Notes: generated from the letters alone by a model not told the origin. A stretch of DNA of 64,000 bases from an uncultured Fibrobacter sp. (GCA_946408125.1 CAMJQW010000004.1:36946-100945), one strand, 5' to 3'. Counted from the first letter of the stretch, positions 52,362 through 62,182 are shown. Made by a program: numbers and translations.

Positions 52362-54101
52362 ATGACGAAGTTTAGCGAATTCCCGTATGTAGCCGACCGC
52401 TTCAATGCCGTCCGCAGGGAAACTGTACAAGTCCGCGTAGGCGAGGCTTTGATAGGGGGCAACGCCCCCATTTTAGTTCAGTCCATGACCACCACCAAGC
52501 CCAAGGATGTCGAGAAGACCGTGGCGGAGACATTGGCGCTCGCCAAGGTGGGTTGTGGCCTGGTTCGCATTACCGCTCCGACCTTTGCCGATGCTCAGGG
52601 CCTCGAAGAAGTGATGAAGCAGGTCCGCGCCGCGGGCTGCAAGGTGCCGGTTTCCGCCGACATCCACTTCCAGCCGAAGGCCGCGTTCGAGGCGCTCAAG
52701 TGGGTCGAGAAGGTCCGCATCAATCCGGGTAACTTTGTGGATACGGGCATCCTCACGCTCGAGAACCAGACGGACAAGATGTTTGACGAAGGCAAGGAGA
52801 AGGTCGCCGAGGCCTTTACGCCGTTCGTCCAGGAAGCCAAGCGCCTGGGACGCGCCATCCGCATCGGCGTGAACCACGGTTCGCTCTCGGCCCGCATGAT
52901 TTACCGCTACGGCGACACGGTGGAAGGCATGGTGGAAAGCGCCATGGAATACCTGGCCGTGTGCGAAGCCGAGCATTTTGACCAAGTTGTTTTGAGCCTC
53001 AAGAGCAGCAACCCGCGCGTGGCGATTGCCGCTTACCGCATGCTTGCCGCACGCATCAAGCAGGAAGGTTTCAAGCCGTACCCGTTCCACGTGGGCGTGA
53101 CGGAAGCCGGAGCCGGGGCGGACGGACGCCTCAAGTCTGCGGCAGGTATCGGAGCCCTTTTGCTTGACGGCCTTGCTGACACGATCCGCGTGTCCCTCAC
53201 CGAAGATCCGGTGGCCGAAGTCCCGGTTGCGCAGGAACTTATCAAGGCATGTGCATTGCCTTCCGCGCCGACTGCATACAAAGTACCTGTCCTCGAGAAG
53301 GACCCGTACCATTACGAACGCCGTACGACCGACGTGGTGAAGATTTCCGGTGTGGAAATTGGCGGTGGCAACCCGGTGAAAGTGGGTGTGAAAGCGGATG
53401 CGATTGCGCTTACGGGGGAACGCCGCAACGCGGAATTCGCGCTGCCGAGCCTTTCTGATAAGCCGGTCGTCGAATTCAAGGACGCGATGGATATCGCGGG
53501 TTTCGCCGCGAACCCGAGCGCGGTACCGGCAGGTTCCGTGTTCTGCTACACGGGCCCGGAAATGGTTTCCGGCGTGCGCGCCCTTGCTGCAGCTTTGGAA
53601 GCTGCAGGTCGCCAAGACCCGATCCTGCTTTACGCCAAGATTAACGACAACGAGCGCGACACGCTCCGCGTGTCCGCCGACATCGGAAGCCTCGTGACGG
53701 ACGGTCTTGGCGATGCCGTCGTTATCGATGGCTACAAGGGCGCGAAGGAAAGCGTGCTCCTGGCATTTGACATCTTGCAGGCCGCCTACTGCCGCCGCAG
53801 CAAGACGAACTTCATCAGCTGCCCGAGCTGCGGCCGTACTTTGTACGACATCCAGCAGGTGATGGGGAAGATTAAGGCCCGCTTCGGCCACCTCTCGGAC
53901 ATTTCCATCGGCATCATGGGCTGCATCGTGAACGGCCCGGGCGAGATGGCTGATGCCGACTTCGGCTACGTGGGCGGTGGCCCCGGCCGCATTACCTTGT
54001 TTGAAGGCAAGACGGCGGTCAAGAAGAACATCCCCGAAGAGGACGCCATCGAGGAACTCGTGAACCTCATTAAAGAAAGAGGTCGCTGGCAAGAGCCTTA
54101 A
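52362..54101 (+). CDS. ispG: 4-hydroxy-3-methylbut-2-en-1-yl diphosphate synthase (long form)
   Basis: 579 residues, the long form with an inserted middle domain (about 260-440) known from Bacteroidetes, Chlamydiae and plants; the E. coli enzyme has 372. It performs the penultimate step of the MEP isoprenoid pathway, reducing MEcPP with a 4Fe-4S cluster. The three cluster ligands are C-P-S-C-G-R near residue 487 and C-I-V-N-G-P-G-E-M near 525; the N-terminal TIM barrel carries KPKDVEKTV. Its promoter is of the leaderless type. A palindromic repeat (54108) separates it from serA. Confidence 0.95.
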   Translation: MTKFSEFPYVADRFNAVRRETVQVRVGEALIGGNAPILVQSMTTTKPKDVEKTVAETLALAKVGCGLVRITAPTFADAQGLEEVMKQVRAAGCKVPVSADIHFQPKAAFEALKWVEKVRINPGNFVDTGILTLENQTDKMFDEGKEKVAEAFTPFVQEAKRLGRAIRIGVNHGSLSARMIYRYGDTVEGMVESAMEYLAVCEAEHFDQVVLSLKSSNPRVAIAAYRMLAARIKQEGFKPYPFHVGVTEAGAGADGRLKSAAGIGALLLDGLADTIRVSLTEDPVAEVPVAQELIKACALPSAPTAYKVPVLEKDPYHYERRTTDVVKISGVEIGGGNPVKVGVKADAIALTGERRNAEFALPSLSDKPVVEFKDAMDIAGFAANPSAVPAGSVFCYTGPEMVSGVRALAAALEAAGRQDPILLYAKINDNERDTLRVSADIGSLVTDGLGDAVVIDGYKGAKESVLLAFDILQAAYCRRSKTNFISCPSCGRTLYDIQQVMGKIKARFGHLSDISIGIMGCIVNGPGEMADADFGYVGGGPGRITLFEGKTAVKKNIPEEDAIEELVNLIKERGRWQEP

Positions 54102-54107
54102 TTGCAA

Positions 54108-54166
54108 TGCGTCATGGCGAACTTGATTCGCCATCTAGATTCCGGGTCAAGCCCGGAATGACGTAA
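54108..54166. repeat. Intergenic palindromic repeat between ispG and serA (two hairpins)
   Basis: Contains GCGTCATGGCGAA...TTCGCCAT, then CTAGATTCCGGGTCAAGCCCGGAAT, then GACG. It is the two-hairpin element seen in hrpB in the opposite orientation, with terminal GTCAT and ATGAC. Confidence 0.7.
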
Positions 54167-54201
54167 AGACAAAGTTTAACATCAAAACAAAGGACAATAC
54201 A

Positions 54202-55368
54202 ATGGCAACTATTAAGACGATGAACAACATTTCCAAGAAAGGCTTGAGCCTGTTTGGCTCGTTCTACCAGGTTTCCGACTCTGTCGAAAATCCGGATGCC
54301 ATCTTGGTGCGTTCCGCCCAGGTTGATACCGACAACTTTGACGGCCTGCTGGCTGTCGCCCGCGCCGGCGCTGGCGTGAACAACATCACCATCGACAAGG
54401 CCTCCGCGAAGGGCATCTGCGTGTTCAATACTCCGGGTGCAAACGCCAACGCCGTTGCCGAGCTCGTGATGACCGTGCTCGGCATGGCCGTCCGTAACGT
54501 GGACAAGGCCGCTGCTTGGGTCAAGAGCCTCGACGTGAACGATCCGGATCTCGCGAAGACCGTCGAAAGCGGCAAGAAGAAGTTCGCCGGTATGGAACTC
54601 GCTGGCAAGACGCTCGGCGTGATCGGCCTCGGCAAGATCGGCGTGCTCGTCGCCAACTATGCCCGTTGGAAGAACATGCGCGTCATCGCTTACGAACCGT
54701 ATCCGAACGCCGCCAACATGCACGAACTTTCCAACAAGGTGGAAATCGCCGACCTCGACACCGTGATCGCCAACTCCGACTTCCTCACCGTGCACGTTCC
54801 GTTCATCAAGGGCGTGACCGAAAACTTGCTCAACCGCAAGAACCTCGCCGGCTTCAAGGGCAGCTACATCATGAACTTCGCCCGCGGTGGCATTGTGGAA
54901 ATGGCTCCGGTCAACGAGATGCTCGCTTCCGGTTCCCTCCAGGGCTACCTCTGCGACTTCCCGGATGCAGACCTCATCAAGAACGACAAGGTGACCTGCT
55001 TCCCGCACCTCGGCGCTTCCACCGAAGAAGCCGAAGAGAACTGCGCCGTGATGGCCGTCGAAGAACTGAAGGACTACATTGAATTCGGTTGCGTCCGCAA
55101 TTCTGTGAACTTCCCGGCTCTCGTCGATCACCCGCATGCCGGCGTCAAGAGCCGCGTCGTGGTCATCAACCAGGACGTTCCGAACATGATTTCCGAAATC
55201 ACGAAGGTGTTCGGTGCCGAAGGCATCAACATCGCCAGTTTCTCCAACAAGAGCAACGGCAAGATCGGCTACAACCTCGTTGACGTGGAAAGCAAGGTCG
55301 ATGACTCCATCATCGAGAAGCTCTCCAAGCTCGACAAGGTCATCAAGGTCCGTGTAATTCATTTCTAG
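54202..55368 (+). CDS. serA: D-3-phosphoglycerate dehydrogenase-like protein with ACT domain
   Basis: 388 residues, D-2-hydroxyacid dehydrogenase family. The NAD-binding motif is GVIGLGKIGVLVANYAR; the catalytic Arg is in NFARGGIVE and the His in PHLGASTEEAEENC. An ACT domain (about 320-388, DVPNMISEITKVFGAEGINI) fits serine feedback. It catalyses the first step of serine synthesis. No serC or serB is adjacent. The upstream region carries the repeat at 54108 and an SD (AAAGGA) before ATG 54202. Other 2-hydroxyacids cannot be ruled out. Confidence 0.9.
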   Translation: MATIKTMNNISKKGLSLFGSFYQVSDSVENPDAILVRSAQVDTDNFDGLLAVARAGAGVNNITIDKASAKGICVFNTPGANANAVAELVMTVLGMAVRNVDKAAAWVKSLDVNDPDLAKTVESGKKKFAGMELAGKTLGVIGLGKIGVLVANYARWKNMRVIAYEPYPNAANMHELSNKVEIADLDTVIANSDFLTVHVPFIKGVTENLLNRKNLAGFKGSYIMNFARGGIVEMAPVNEMLASGSLQGYLCDFPDADLIKNDKVTCFPHLGASTEEAEENCAVMAVEELKDYIEFGCVRNSVNFPALVDHPHAGVKSRVVVINQDVPNMISEITKVFGAEGINIASFSNKSNGKIGYNLVDVESKVDDSIIEKLSKLDKVIKVRVIHF

Positions 55369-55379
55369 TTGATTAACAA

Positions 55380-57152
55380 CTAGTTTTCATACATCTTTTC
55401 GATTTCTTCGGCGTACCGCGCTTCGGCGACGGCACGCCGAATTTTTAATGTGGGCGTGAGTAGCCCGGATTCGATGGTGAGCTCGTCGCCGATGAGCGTC
55501 CACTTGCGGATTTGTTCCCAGTGGTTCAGCTTGCGGTTGACCTTCGTGATGTGGCGGTTGATGGATTCGCGGATGCGGACAGAGGTCATCGCCTTCTCGA
55601 TGCTGAATTCTTCGTGCGATATGCGGAGCATGCGTCGCGCACCTTCCGGGTTGAGCCAGATGACGACCGATGCGAACTTGCGGTCGTTCGCGATGACGAG
55701 CGCCTGTTCCACGACAGGATGGCGGCTGATTTCGAGTTCGATGGGGTTCGGACTCACGTACTTGCCGGTGCTCGTCTTCAGGAGTTCCTTGATGCGTCCC
55801 GTGAAGTTCAGGTAACCGTCTTCGTCAAAGAATCCCTGGTCGCCCGTCTTGTAGTATCCGTCGTCGGTGAACACCTGCGAATTGATTTCGGGCATGCCGT
55901 GGTACCCTTGGAAGACGCTTTCTCCCTTGACGAGGATTTCGCTGTTCTCGCCGATTTTCACGTCGAGGTAGTCGAGGGGCTTGCCGATGGAACCGGGCCT
56001 GTTGTCGGCGATGCTGTTCGCGGATACGACCGGGCTGCATTCGGTCATGCCGTAGCCTTCGCGTATGGGAATGCCGACGTTCAGCAAGAAGCGCAGTATG
56101 GACTTGTTCAGGGCGGAACTCCCGCTCACGATGAACTTGAAATTTCCGCCGATGGCGTTGCGCATCTTGCGGTAGACCAGCTTGTCGTATAGTTTGTATA
56201 TAATCGAACGGTGTTCGCTCGGAGGCGCGATTTTTGCAATCTTGATGGCGTTGTTGATCAGGTAGCGCTTCAGTCCCCTCGCGTTTCCGCCGGCGGCGGT
56301 CATGCTTTCATACAGGCGCTCCAATATCCTTGGTACGACGACCATCCCGGTCGGCTTGATTTCCTTCAGGATGATGGCGAGGTTCTTGGGGGAGTCCGCG
56401 AAATAGATGGGAACGGCGTTCAGCATGTAGAAGAAAACGACCATGCGTTCAAGCACGTGCGCGACGGGCAGCACGGTGAGGGCGCGGTCGGTCCTTGCGT
56501 CCATGGGATATAGGTTACGCAGGTGTGCAATCTGGACAAGCATGTTTCGGTGGGTGAGGTCCGCTCCCTTGGGAAGGCCCATCGAACCGCTCGTGTAGAT
56601 GATGCTGAAGATGTCGTCGGGATGGATCATCTGGATCTGGTCATCCACCCAGCTGAAGTATTTGCCTTGCTCGCAGAGACGCCTGCCCTCGTCAATCAGG
56701 TCGTTCCAGTAGATGGCGTTCTCGGGCAGGCTGCTTTTGGGATCTATGCAGATGACGAGCTTGAATTGGCCGAGGAACTGCTTGAGCGGGTCTTCCAGTT
56801 CGGCGACGGAATTGACGAAGAGGATTTTCACCTCGGAATTGTCGCACTGGAACTGGAAATTCTCGGACGAGATGTTCGGGAAGAGTGGGACGGTCCGGGC
56901 GTGGTTTATCTGGATGGCGATATCGGCCAGGATCCATTCCGGAGAACTCGGGGCGATGATGCCGACGCTCTCGCGGGCGCCGAGGCCGCGGCTGTTCAGG
57001 GCGACGGCGACCGATATGGCGGTGTCGCGCAGTTCGTTGCCCGAATAGTGGACCCATTGGGAGTCGATCCTCTTGTACCACCCGCCGAACCCGTGGCGGG
57101 CACAAACGGAAAAGAACATTCCGGCAAGAGAATTGAACTGGAGCGGCTCCAT
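55380..57152 (-). CDS. AMP-dependent acyl-CoA synthetase/long-chain fatty-acid-CoA ligase family
   Basis: 590 residues from ATG 57152, set by a TATATT box 8 bases upstream; the frame reaches 57188 but those extra residues carry the promoter. The adenylation motif is IIYTSGSMGLPKGADLTH; GYGMTECSPV and a KTGDQGFFDEDGYLNFTGR motif follow in the normal order, and the C-terminal K-E-L-L-K-T-S-T-G-K motif is present. It activates a fatty or aromatic acid with ATP and CoA. It is divergent to the pectate lyase gene, with a 190-base AT-rich region between. Confidence 0.9.
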   Translation of the reverse strand: MEPLQFNSLAGMFFSVCARHGFGGWYKRIDSQWVHYSGNELRDTAISVAVALNSRGLGARESVGIIAPSSPEWILADIAIQINHARTVPLFPNISSENFQFQCDNSEVKILFVNSVAELEDPLKQFLGQFKLVICIDPKSSLPENAIYWNDLIDEGRRLCEQGKYFSWVDDQIQMIHPDDIFSIIYTSGSMGLPKGADLTHRNMLVQIAHLRNLYPMDARTDRALTVLPVAHVLERMVVFFYMLNAVPIYFADSPKNLAIILKEIKPTGMVVVPRILERLYESMTAAGGNARGLKRYLINNAIKIAKIAPPSEHRSIIYKLYDKLVYRKMRNAIGGNFKFIVSGSSALNKSILRFLLNVGIPIREGYGMTECSPVVSANSIADNRPGSIGKPLDYLDVKIGENSEILVKGESVFQGYHGMPEINSQVFTDDGYYKTGDQGFFDEDGYLNFTGRIKELLKTSTGKYVSPNPIELEISRHPVVEQALVIANDRKFASVVIWLNPEGARRMLRISHEEFSIEKAMTSVRIRESINRHITKVNRKLNHWEQIRKWTLIGDELTIESGLLTPTLKIRRAVAEARYAEEIEKMYEN

Positions 57153-57166
57153 ACGTACAAAATATA
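57153..57166 (-). promoter_or_regulatory. Short-leader or leaderless promoter of the acyl-CoA ligase gene
   Basis: On the minus strand, TATATT (57161-57166) is followed by 8 bases (TTGTACGT) and ATG 57152; no SD. Confidence 0.42.
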
Positions 57167-57343
57167 TAATTTCGCGGATTTTGCGCAAAAAATGGTGTTT
57201 TTATAGATTTTGAGAACATTTTTAATTCGCAATAATTCCTAAAAACGTTTTATTCTTGTAAATTTCAACATTATTTTACAAATTTCTGTAGCGAAGTATT
57301 GCTAAATTATTTATATTATTTGAGAACATTAAAAAGGAAAGGG

Positions 57344-59377
57344 ATGTATATGGACTTTAAGGTGTTTTCCGTGGCCGCGCTTGCAGCTTTCGCCGCATCG
57401 GCGGCATTCTCCCAGGTGACCCTGGGCGACGCTTCCGGCTGGCTCGAATCCGCGTATGCGCAGTGGGCCGACGATGGCTCCGACAGCTACAACGTTTACT
57501 ATAGCGGTGCGGGCAAGACCGACGTGAAGGTCGATGCCCAGCTTGTCCGCAAGTACGGTTCCACCTGGCGCGTGGACGTGCCGGGCCTCAAGGCGGGTGA
57601 CTATACGCTGAAGGTCGCGGGAGTGAAGGGCGGCAAGGAGGCTGCGGCCGCCACGACGAAGACGCTTTCGGTGAAGGCGCACGACCGCGCGGGATTTGCT
57701 TTTGCTAACGGGCGCGTTCCCGGTGCGTACAAGGCCGACGGCACGCTCAAGGATGGCGCCGTGGTGCTCTACATTACCGAATCCACGAAGAACTCGGTCA
57801 AGCTCGACGTCACGACCGACAACAAGGGCGGAACCACGAGCTGCACCGGCTTCCAGGCTATCCTTACCGCCATCAAGAAGGGCTTCGAGAAGCGCCCGCT
57901 CGATTTCCGCCTGGTAGGCAACATCACGGACCCTGATTCTACGGACAAGGGCGATATCCTGGTGGACATGGGCAAGAAGGAAGGCATGGCGGTGACCATC
58001 GAGGGCGTCGGTCCCGACGCGACCGCGAACGGCTGGGGCATCCGCATCAAGAACGCGCAGGACGTGGAAGTCCGTAACCTCGGTATCATGAACGTGAACA
58101 GCGGGGAAGGCGACAACATCGGGCTCCAGCAGGACAACAGCTACGTGTGGGTGCACAACTGCGACTTCTTTTACGGCGATGCGGGCAGCGACAAGGACCA
58201 GGTGAAGGGTGACGGCGCCCTGGACTGCAAAAAGTCCACCTACGTAACTTTCAGCTACAACCACTTCTGGGACAACGGCAAGTCGAACCTGCTCGGCCTT
58301 TCGGAAGGCTCGACGGACGGGCTCTACATCACGTATCACCACAACTGGTACGACCATTCCGACAGCCGCCACCCGCGCGTGCGCTACTACAGCGCCCATG
58401 TGTACAACAACTACTACGACGGCATCGCCAAGTACGGCGCGGGCTCCACGCTGGGCTCGTCCGTGTTCATGGAAAGCAACTACTTCCGCAACTGCAAGTA
58501 CCCGATGCTCACCTCCATGCAGGGGAGCGACGTCTATGCGAGCGGCACCAAGCGCGACCCGACGAACAACGGCACGTTCAGCAAGGAAGCGGGCGGTACG
58601 ATCAAGGCTTACGGCAATTACATGGAAGGCGCATACACGTTCATTCCGTACGGCGCTACTTCGTACAAAGTAAAGGGCGCGGAAACGACGGCGGCAAGCC
58701 AGGGAATCAATACTTCCGTTGATTTCGACGCGTACGTCGTGGATAGCCGCGACGCGAAGGTGCCCTCTACGGTCAAGTCGTATGACGGGGCGAACACCTA
58801 CAACAACTTCGATACCGACAAGTCCGTGATGTACAGCTACAAGGCGGACGATGCCGCGACGGCCAAGGCGAACGTGATGGCGTATGCGGGCCGCGTGCAG
58901 GGCGGCAATTTCAAGTGGAGCTTCGACAATTCCAAGGACGATGCCGCCTCCGAAGTGAACCAGGCGCTCAAGGATGCGCTCGTCGCTTACAAGGGCTGGA
59001 ATGGAAGCTCCATTCAGGCTGTCATTCCTGAATCCAGCTCAAGCAGCGTAAGCGTTATCCCGGAATCTAGCAGCTCCAGCGCAGAACCGGAATCCAGCAG
59101 TTCGTCGGCCGATACGGAGTCCAGCAGTTCCACGACCGTCATTCCGGGCTCCGCCCCGGAACCGGGTGCCATTTCCGCGATCCGCTACGTCGCCGGTGCC
59201 GCCCGTCTCGAAATCGGCGTCCAGGGGCCCTTCCGCGTGGACATCCTGCGCCTGGACGGCACGAAAGTGTTCTCGGGCCGTTCCCGCATAATCGACCTTT
59301 CGGCGCTCCCTCCGGGGGTGTATTTGGTCCGATTGGCGCAAAAAAGCCAAGTGAATGTAAAAACTTTTTTAAAGTAG
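57344..59377 (+). CDS. Secreted pectate lyase (PL1) with Ser-rich linker and C-terminal tail
   Basis: 677 residues from ATG 57344 (AAGGA SD; ATG 57350 is the alternative). Signal peptide (AAFAASAAFSQ), then an N-terminal Ig-like region (about 25-110), then a right-handed beta-helix of the PL1 type (about 120-430) with NNIGLQQDNSYVWVHN-like strands and the catalytic region HHNWYDHSDSRHPRVRYY (Arg in RHPRVR). It cuts polygalacturonate or pectin. The linker is E-S-S-S-S-type repeats. The last 70 residues (LPPGVYLVRLAQ... ending NVKTFLK) are a T9SS-like sorting tail. Confidence 0.88.
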   Translation: MYMDFKVFSVAALAAFAASAAFSQVTLGDASGWLESAYAQWADDGSDSYNVYYSGAGKTDVKVDAQLVRKYGSTWRVDVPGLKAGDYTLKVAGVKGGKEAAAATTKTLSVKAHDRAGFAFANGRVPGAYKADGTLKDGAVVLYITESTKNSVKLDVTTDNKGGTTSCTGFQAILTAIKKGFEKRPLDFRLVGNITDPDSTDKGDILVDMGKKEGMAVTIEGVGPDATANGWGIRIKNAQDVEVRNLGIMNVNSGEGDNIGLQQDNSYVWVHNCDFFYGDAGSDKDQVKGDGALDCKKSTYVTFSYNHFWDNGKSNLLGLSEGSTDGLYITYHHNWYDHSDSRHPRVRYYSAHVYNNYYDGIAKYGAGSTLGSSVFMESNYFRNCKYPMLTSMQGSDVYASGTKRDPTNNGTFSKEAGGTIKAYGNYMEGAYTFIPYGATSYKVKGAETTAASQGINTSVDFDAYVVDSRDAKVPSTVKSYDGANTYNNFDTDKSVMYSYKADDAATAKANVMAYAGRVQGGNFKWSFDNSKDDAASEVNQALKDALVAYKGWNGSSIQAVIPESSSSSVSVIPESSSSSAEPESSSSSADTESSSSTTVIPGSAPEPGAISAIRYVAGAARLEIGVQGPFRVDILRLDGTKVFSGRSRIIDLSALPPGVYLVRLAQKSQVNVKTFLK

Positions 59378-59492
59378 CCGATTTCTGTGAGTTTCGTCAA
59401 ATGTATCCAAAATTATTACAGAAAAAAGGGCGTTTATAATCTATTTTTAGGCCCAAAGGGATTGGTGCAACCTCAAAAAATAAGGATGTAGA

Positions 59493-62177
59493 ATGAAAAG
59501 ATTTCTATTAACGACATTGCTCGCGGCCGCTTCGGCCATGGCAGTTACCAAAAGCCAGGTAGGGCCTGTGAGTACCTACGGTGAGCTAAAGGCTAGTGGC
59601 GGAAAGCTAGTGGGTTCTTGCCCGGATTATGCCAGTAAGTCCGTGCAGGTGACTGGTATGAGCCTTTTCTGGAGCTCGGGTAACACTTATTCTACGGATT
59701 TCTACTCCGAAAAGGGTATCAACCGCCTTGTCGATGACATGGGAATCCAGGTGGTTCGTTTTGCTATGGGTGCTGCTGACGAAAAGTTTAACAGCTCGGG
59801 TCGTTCTTACACGACGGGTGGCGAAAGCTTCCAGAAGGCGATGCTCAAGTCTGTTGTGAACGCGGCTGTCGACAAAGACATTTATGTGATTATTGACTGG
59901 CATATCGAAAGCTCTGATGGCTTTACGAGTGATGCTGTGAAGTTCTTCGATTATGCTGCCAAGGAATACGGTCAGTACAACAACGTGATTTTTGAAATCT
60001 GGAATGAACCGACCGGTGACATGAATGCCGTGACGCAGCATGCGAATCAGGTGATACCGGCAATCCGTAAGTACTCCGACAACCTAGTGCTCGTGGGTAG
60101 CCCGGGATGGTCTAGCCAGCCGGATGCTTGTGCCAATGCAGGCATCAATGACAACAACTACGGTTGTACGCTTCACTTCTATACTGCATCCCACTATATG
60201 GGCGATGGCGGTTATAACAAGTCTGCGGAATCGGCTATGAGCAAGGTTCCCGTCTTTGCTACGGAATGGGGTGTTACCGAATCTAGCGGTAAGGGTAACA
60301 TGGACTTCAACTCGGCCCAGCAGTGGGTTAACTGGATGAAGCAGCATGGAGTGTCCTGGACCAACTGGAACGCTTCTGCCATGGATGAACCTTCCGCTGC
60401 ATTTACGACGGCCGTTTTTGAAAATGGTTTCTCTTATTCAGAGTCCGGCAAAGCTGTTAAGGGTTACCTGAACAAGGGCGTTACCTATAAGGATTGCGGC
60501 CTCCAGAACGGTTCTGCTGAAGAACAAAGTGGATTCTCTAAGGGTGTCACCAACGGTACCAAGACAAATATCTTGGACGATATGGAAGATGGCGACCGTT
60601 ATGGTTATATCGGTGGTGCTTGGGCTGCTGTTGAAGACCAGGAAAATGGTGGTGCATCCACCATCTCCAACGAAAAAATAGCTGATGACTTTGGTGGTAC
60701 CACTTATAAGGTTGTCTATCCTGTCAGCGGTGATGCCAAGAATACATCCAAGTACATGGCCGCTCTTAAGGATGTGAAGATTGGCAAGGGTACTCTGGAT
60801 TATGGCCCGTACATCAAGATGTTCCTCACTCTCGTGAAGGAAGAAGAAAAGGACGCCAATGTTCCTTATGCCGATTTCGCAAACTGCACGACCATCAAGT
60901 ATAAGTACAAGGGCGCAAGCCATAACTTTGCTATCGAAACGACCGATGTTACCGACTACAACTATCATCGTGTGAACAAGGACGCTTCTGAAGATTGGAA
61001 GGAAGTCGAAATCACGACGGACATGTTGAAACAGGAAACCTGGGGTGACGATAGCAGAGGCACGAAGATCAATATGGCCCATGCCACTCGTCTTTCTTGG
61101 GAAATCAAGGGCCTCGAAAAGGTTCCGGATAACCAGAACCAGCCCAAGTATCCTTACCTCTATGTGGACGACGTGATGTGCGATGGCCTCTCCTTTGCTG
61201 CAGTCAGCGGCAATATTGAAGCACCGGTTTCTTCGAGCTCGGTTGTCGCGAACAGCTCTAGCAGCGTTGTTGGCCCGACTTCTTCTTCTGCTGTCGGCCC
61301 GACTTCTTCCAGTGTCGTTATCACGGATCTCGTTCTTATCGATGATATCGAAGATGGTGACGAAGTCCTTAACACTACCGGAACCTGGTATGCTTATAAT
61401 GATTCTGTGCCGGGTGGAAAATCTTCTATTACGAACGTCTACGATCCGGAACTTCCGGGTTACGTAGTCGTGTTCCCGGGAACCGCTGATGCGACAAACG
61501 GTACTCAGGGCTTTGTCGGCCTTACGGGAATTGTGTGGAATCAGGGTACATACACGGAAGCTCCGTTTGTGGCTCTTGGTATTAACATGATGGCTGATAC
61601 TTCTGCCGGTTATGACATGAGCAAGTGTGGCGCTATTTCCTACCGCTATAAGGGTAGCCAGCATGTGTTCAAGATTCAGGATGGGCAGGTGCAGGACTAC
61701 GCCTATCACCAGAGTGCGCAGCTTGATGCCACTGAATGGACTACGGTGGTGTTGACTTGGAATGACTTGACCCAGCCCTCTTGGGGCGAAGACGTTGAGC
61801 TGAACAAGGCCGGCATCAAGAAGATGGCATGGGAAGTTGTTGGTTACAAGAACTTCGATGAACAGCCCGTAATCGACTACCTCTATGTGGATGACCTCAA
61901 GTGCGTCGATGCCAAGGTCGGCATCAAGGCTGTCGCCCGTGCGGCAAGCTCCATCAAGCTCAGCGTGCAGGGTTCCGCCCTCAACGTTCTGGCTGCGAAG
62001 TCTGGCACTATGAAGGTGCAGGTGTTCGACATGATGGGTAACGTCGTGAAGACCGTCTCTGAAAGCGTGACCTCCGGCATGCACCAGGTTTCTCTGGAAG
62101 GCATGACCCGCGGCAACTACGTTGTCCGCGTGATGATGGGTCGCGATTCCAAGACTGCCCGCATCAGCCTCCGCTAA
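59493..62177 (+). CDS. GH5 endoglucanase with two CBM11-like modules and C-terminal tail
   Basis: 894 residues. Signal peptide (MKRFLLTTLLAAASAMA), then a GH5_2-type domain at about 20-335: the acid/base Glu is in IWNEPTG (E172), the nucleophile in VFATEWGV (E258). Two repeats of a D-D-x-E-D-G-D-x module follow (ILDDMEDGDRYGYIGG at about 363 and LIDDIEDGDEVLNTTG at about 614), with a Trp in each second strand; they resemble family 11 carbohydrate-binding modules. A short Ser/Val linker precedes the second. The C-terminus (MKVQVFDMMGNVVKTV, ending ARISLR) looks like a sorting tail. It lies next to the PL1 gene. Confidence 0.92.
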   Translation: MKRFLLTTLLAAASAMAVTKSQVGPVSTYGELKASGGKLVGSCPDYASKSVQVTGMSLFWSSGNTYSTDFYSEKGINRLVDDMGIQVVRFAMGAADEKFNSSGRSYTTGGESFQKAMLKSVVNAAVDKDIYVIIDWHIESSDGFTSDAVKFFDYAAKEYGQYNNVIFEIWNEPTGDMNAVTQHANQVIPAIRKYSDNLVLVGSPGWSSQPDACANAGINDNNYGCTLHFYTASHYMGDGGYNKSAESAMSKVPVFATEWGVTESSGKGNMDFNSAQQWVNWMKQHGVSWTNWNASAMDEPSAAFTTAVFENGFSYSESGKAVKGYLNKGVTYKDCGLQNGSAEEQSGFSKGVTNGTKTNILDDMEDGDRYGYIGGAWAAVEDQENGGASTISNEKIADDFGGTTYKVVYPVSGDAKNTSKYMAALKDVKIGKGTLDYGPYIKMFLTLVKEEEKDANVPYADFANCTTIKYKYKGASHNFAIETTDVTDYNYHRVNKDASEDWKEVEITTDMLKQETWGDDSRGTKINMAHATRLSWEIKGLEKVPDNQNQPKYPYLYVDDVMCDGLSFAAVSGNIEAPVSSSSVVANSSSSVVGPTSSSAVGPTSSSVVITDLVLIDDIEDGDEVLNTTGTWYAYNDSVPGGKSSITNVYDPELPGYVVVFPGTADATNGTQGFVGLTGIVWNQGTYTEAPFVALGINMMADTSAGYDMSKCGAISYRYKGSQHVFKIQDGQVQDYAYHQSAQLDATEWTTVVLTWNDLTQPSWGEDVELNKAGIKKMAWEVVGYKNFDEQPVIDYLYVDDLKCVDAKVGIKAVARAASSIKLSVQGSALNVLAAKSGTMKVQVFDMMGNVVKTVSESVTSGMHQVSLEGMTRGNYVVRVMMGRDSKTARISLR

Positions 62178-62182
62178 GGGAA

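Noticed and set aside
52473..54134. 553-codon minus-strand frame opposite ispG
   Set aside because: ispG is certain and fills the region; the reverse frame shows no family features.
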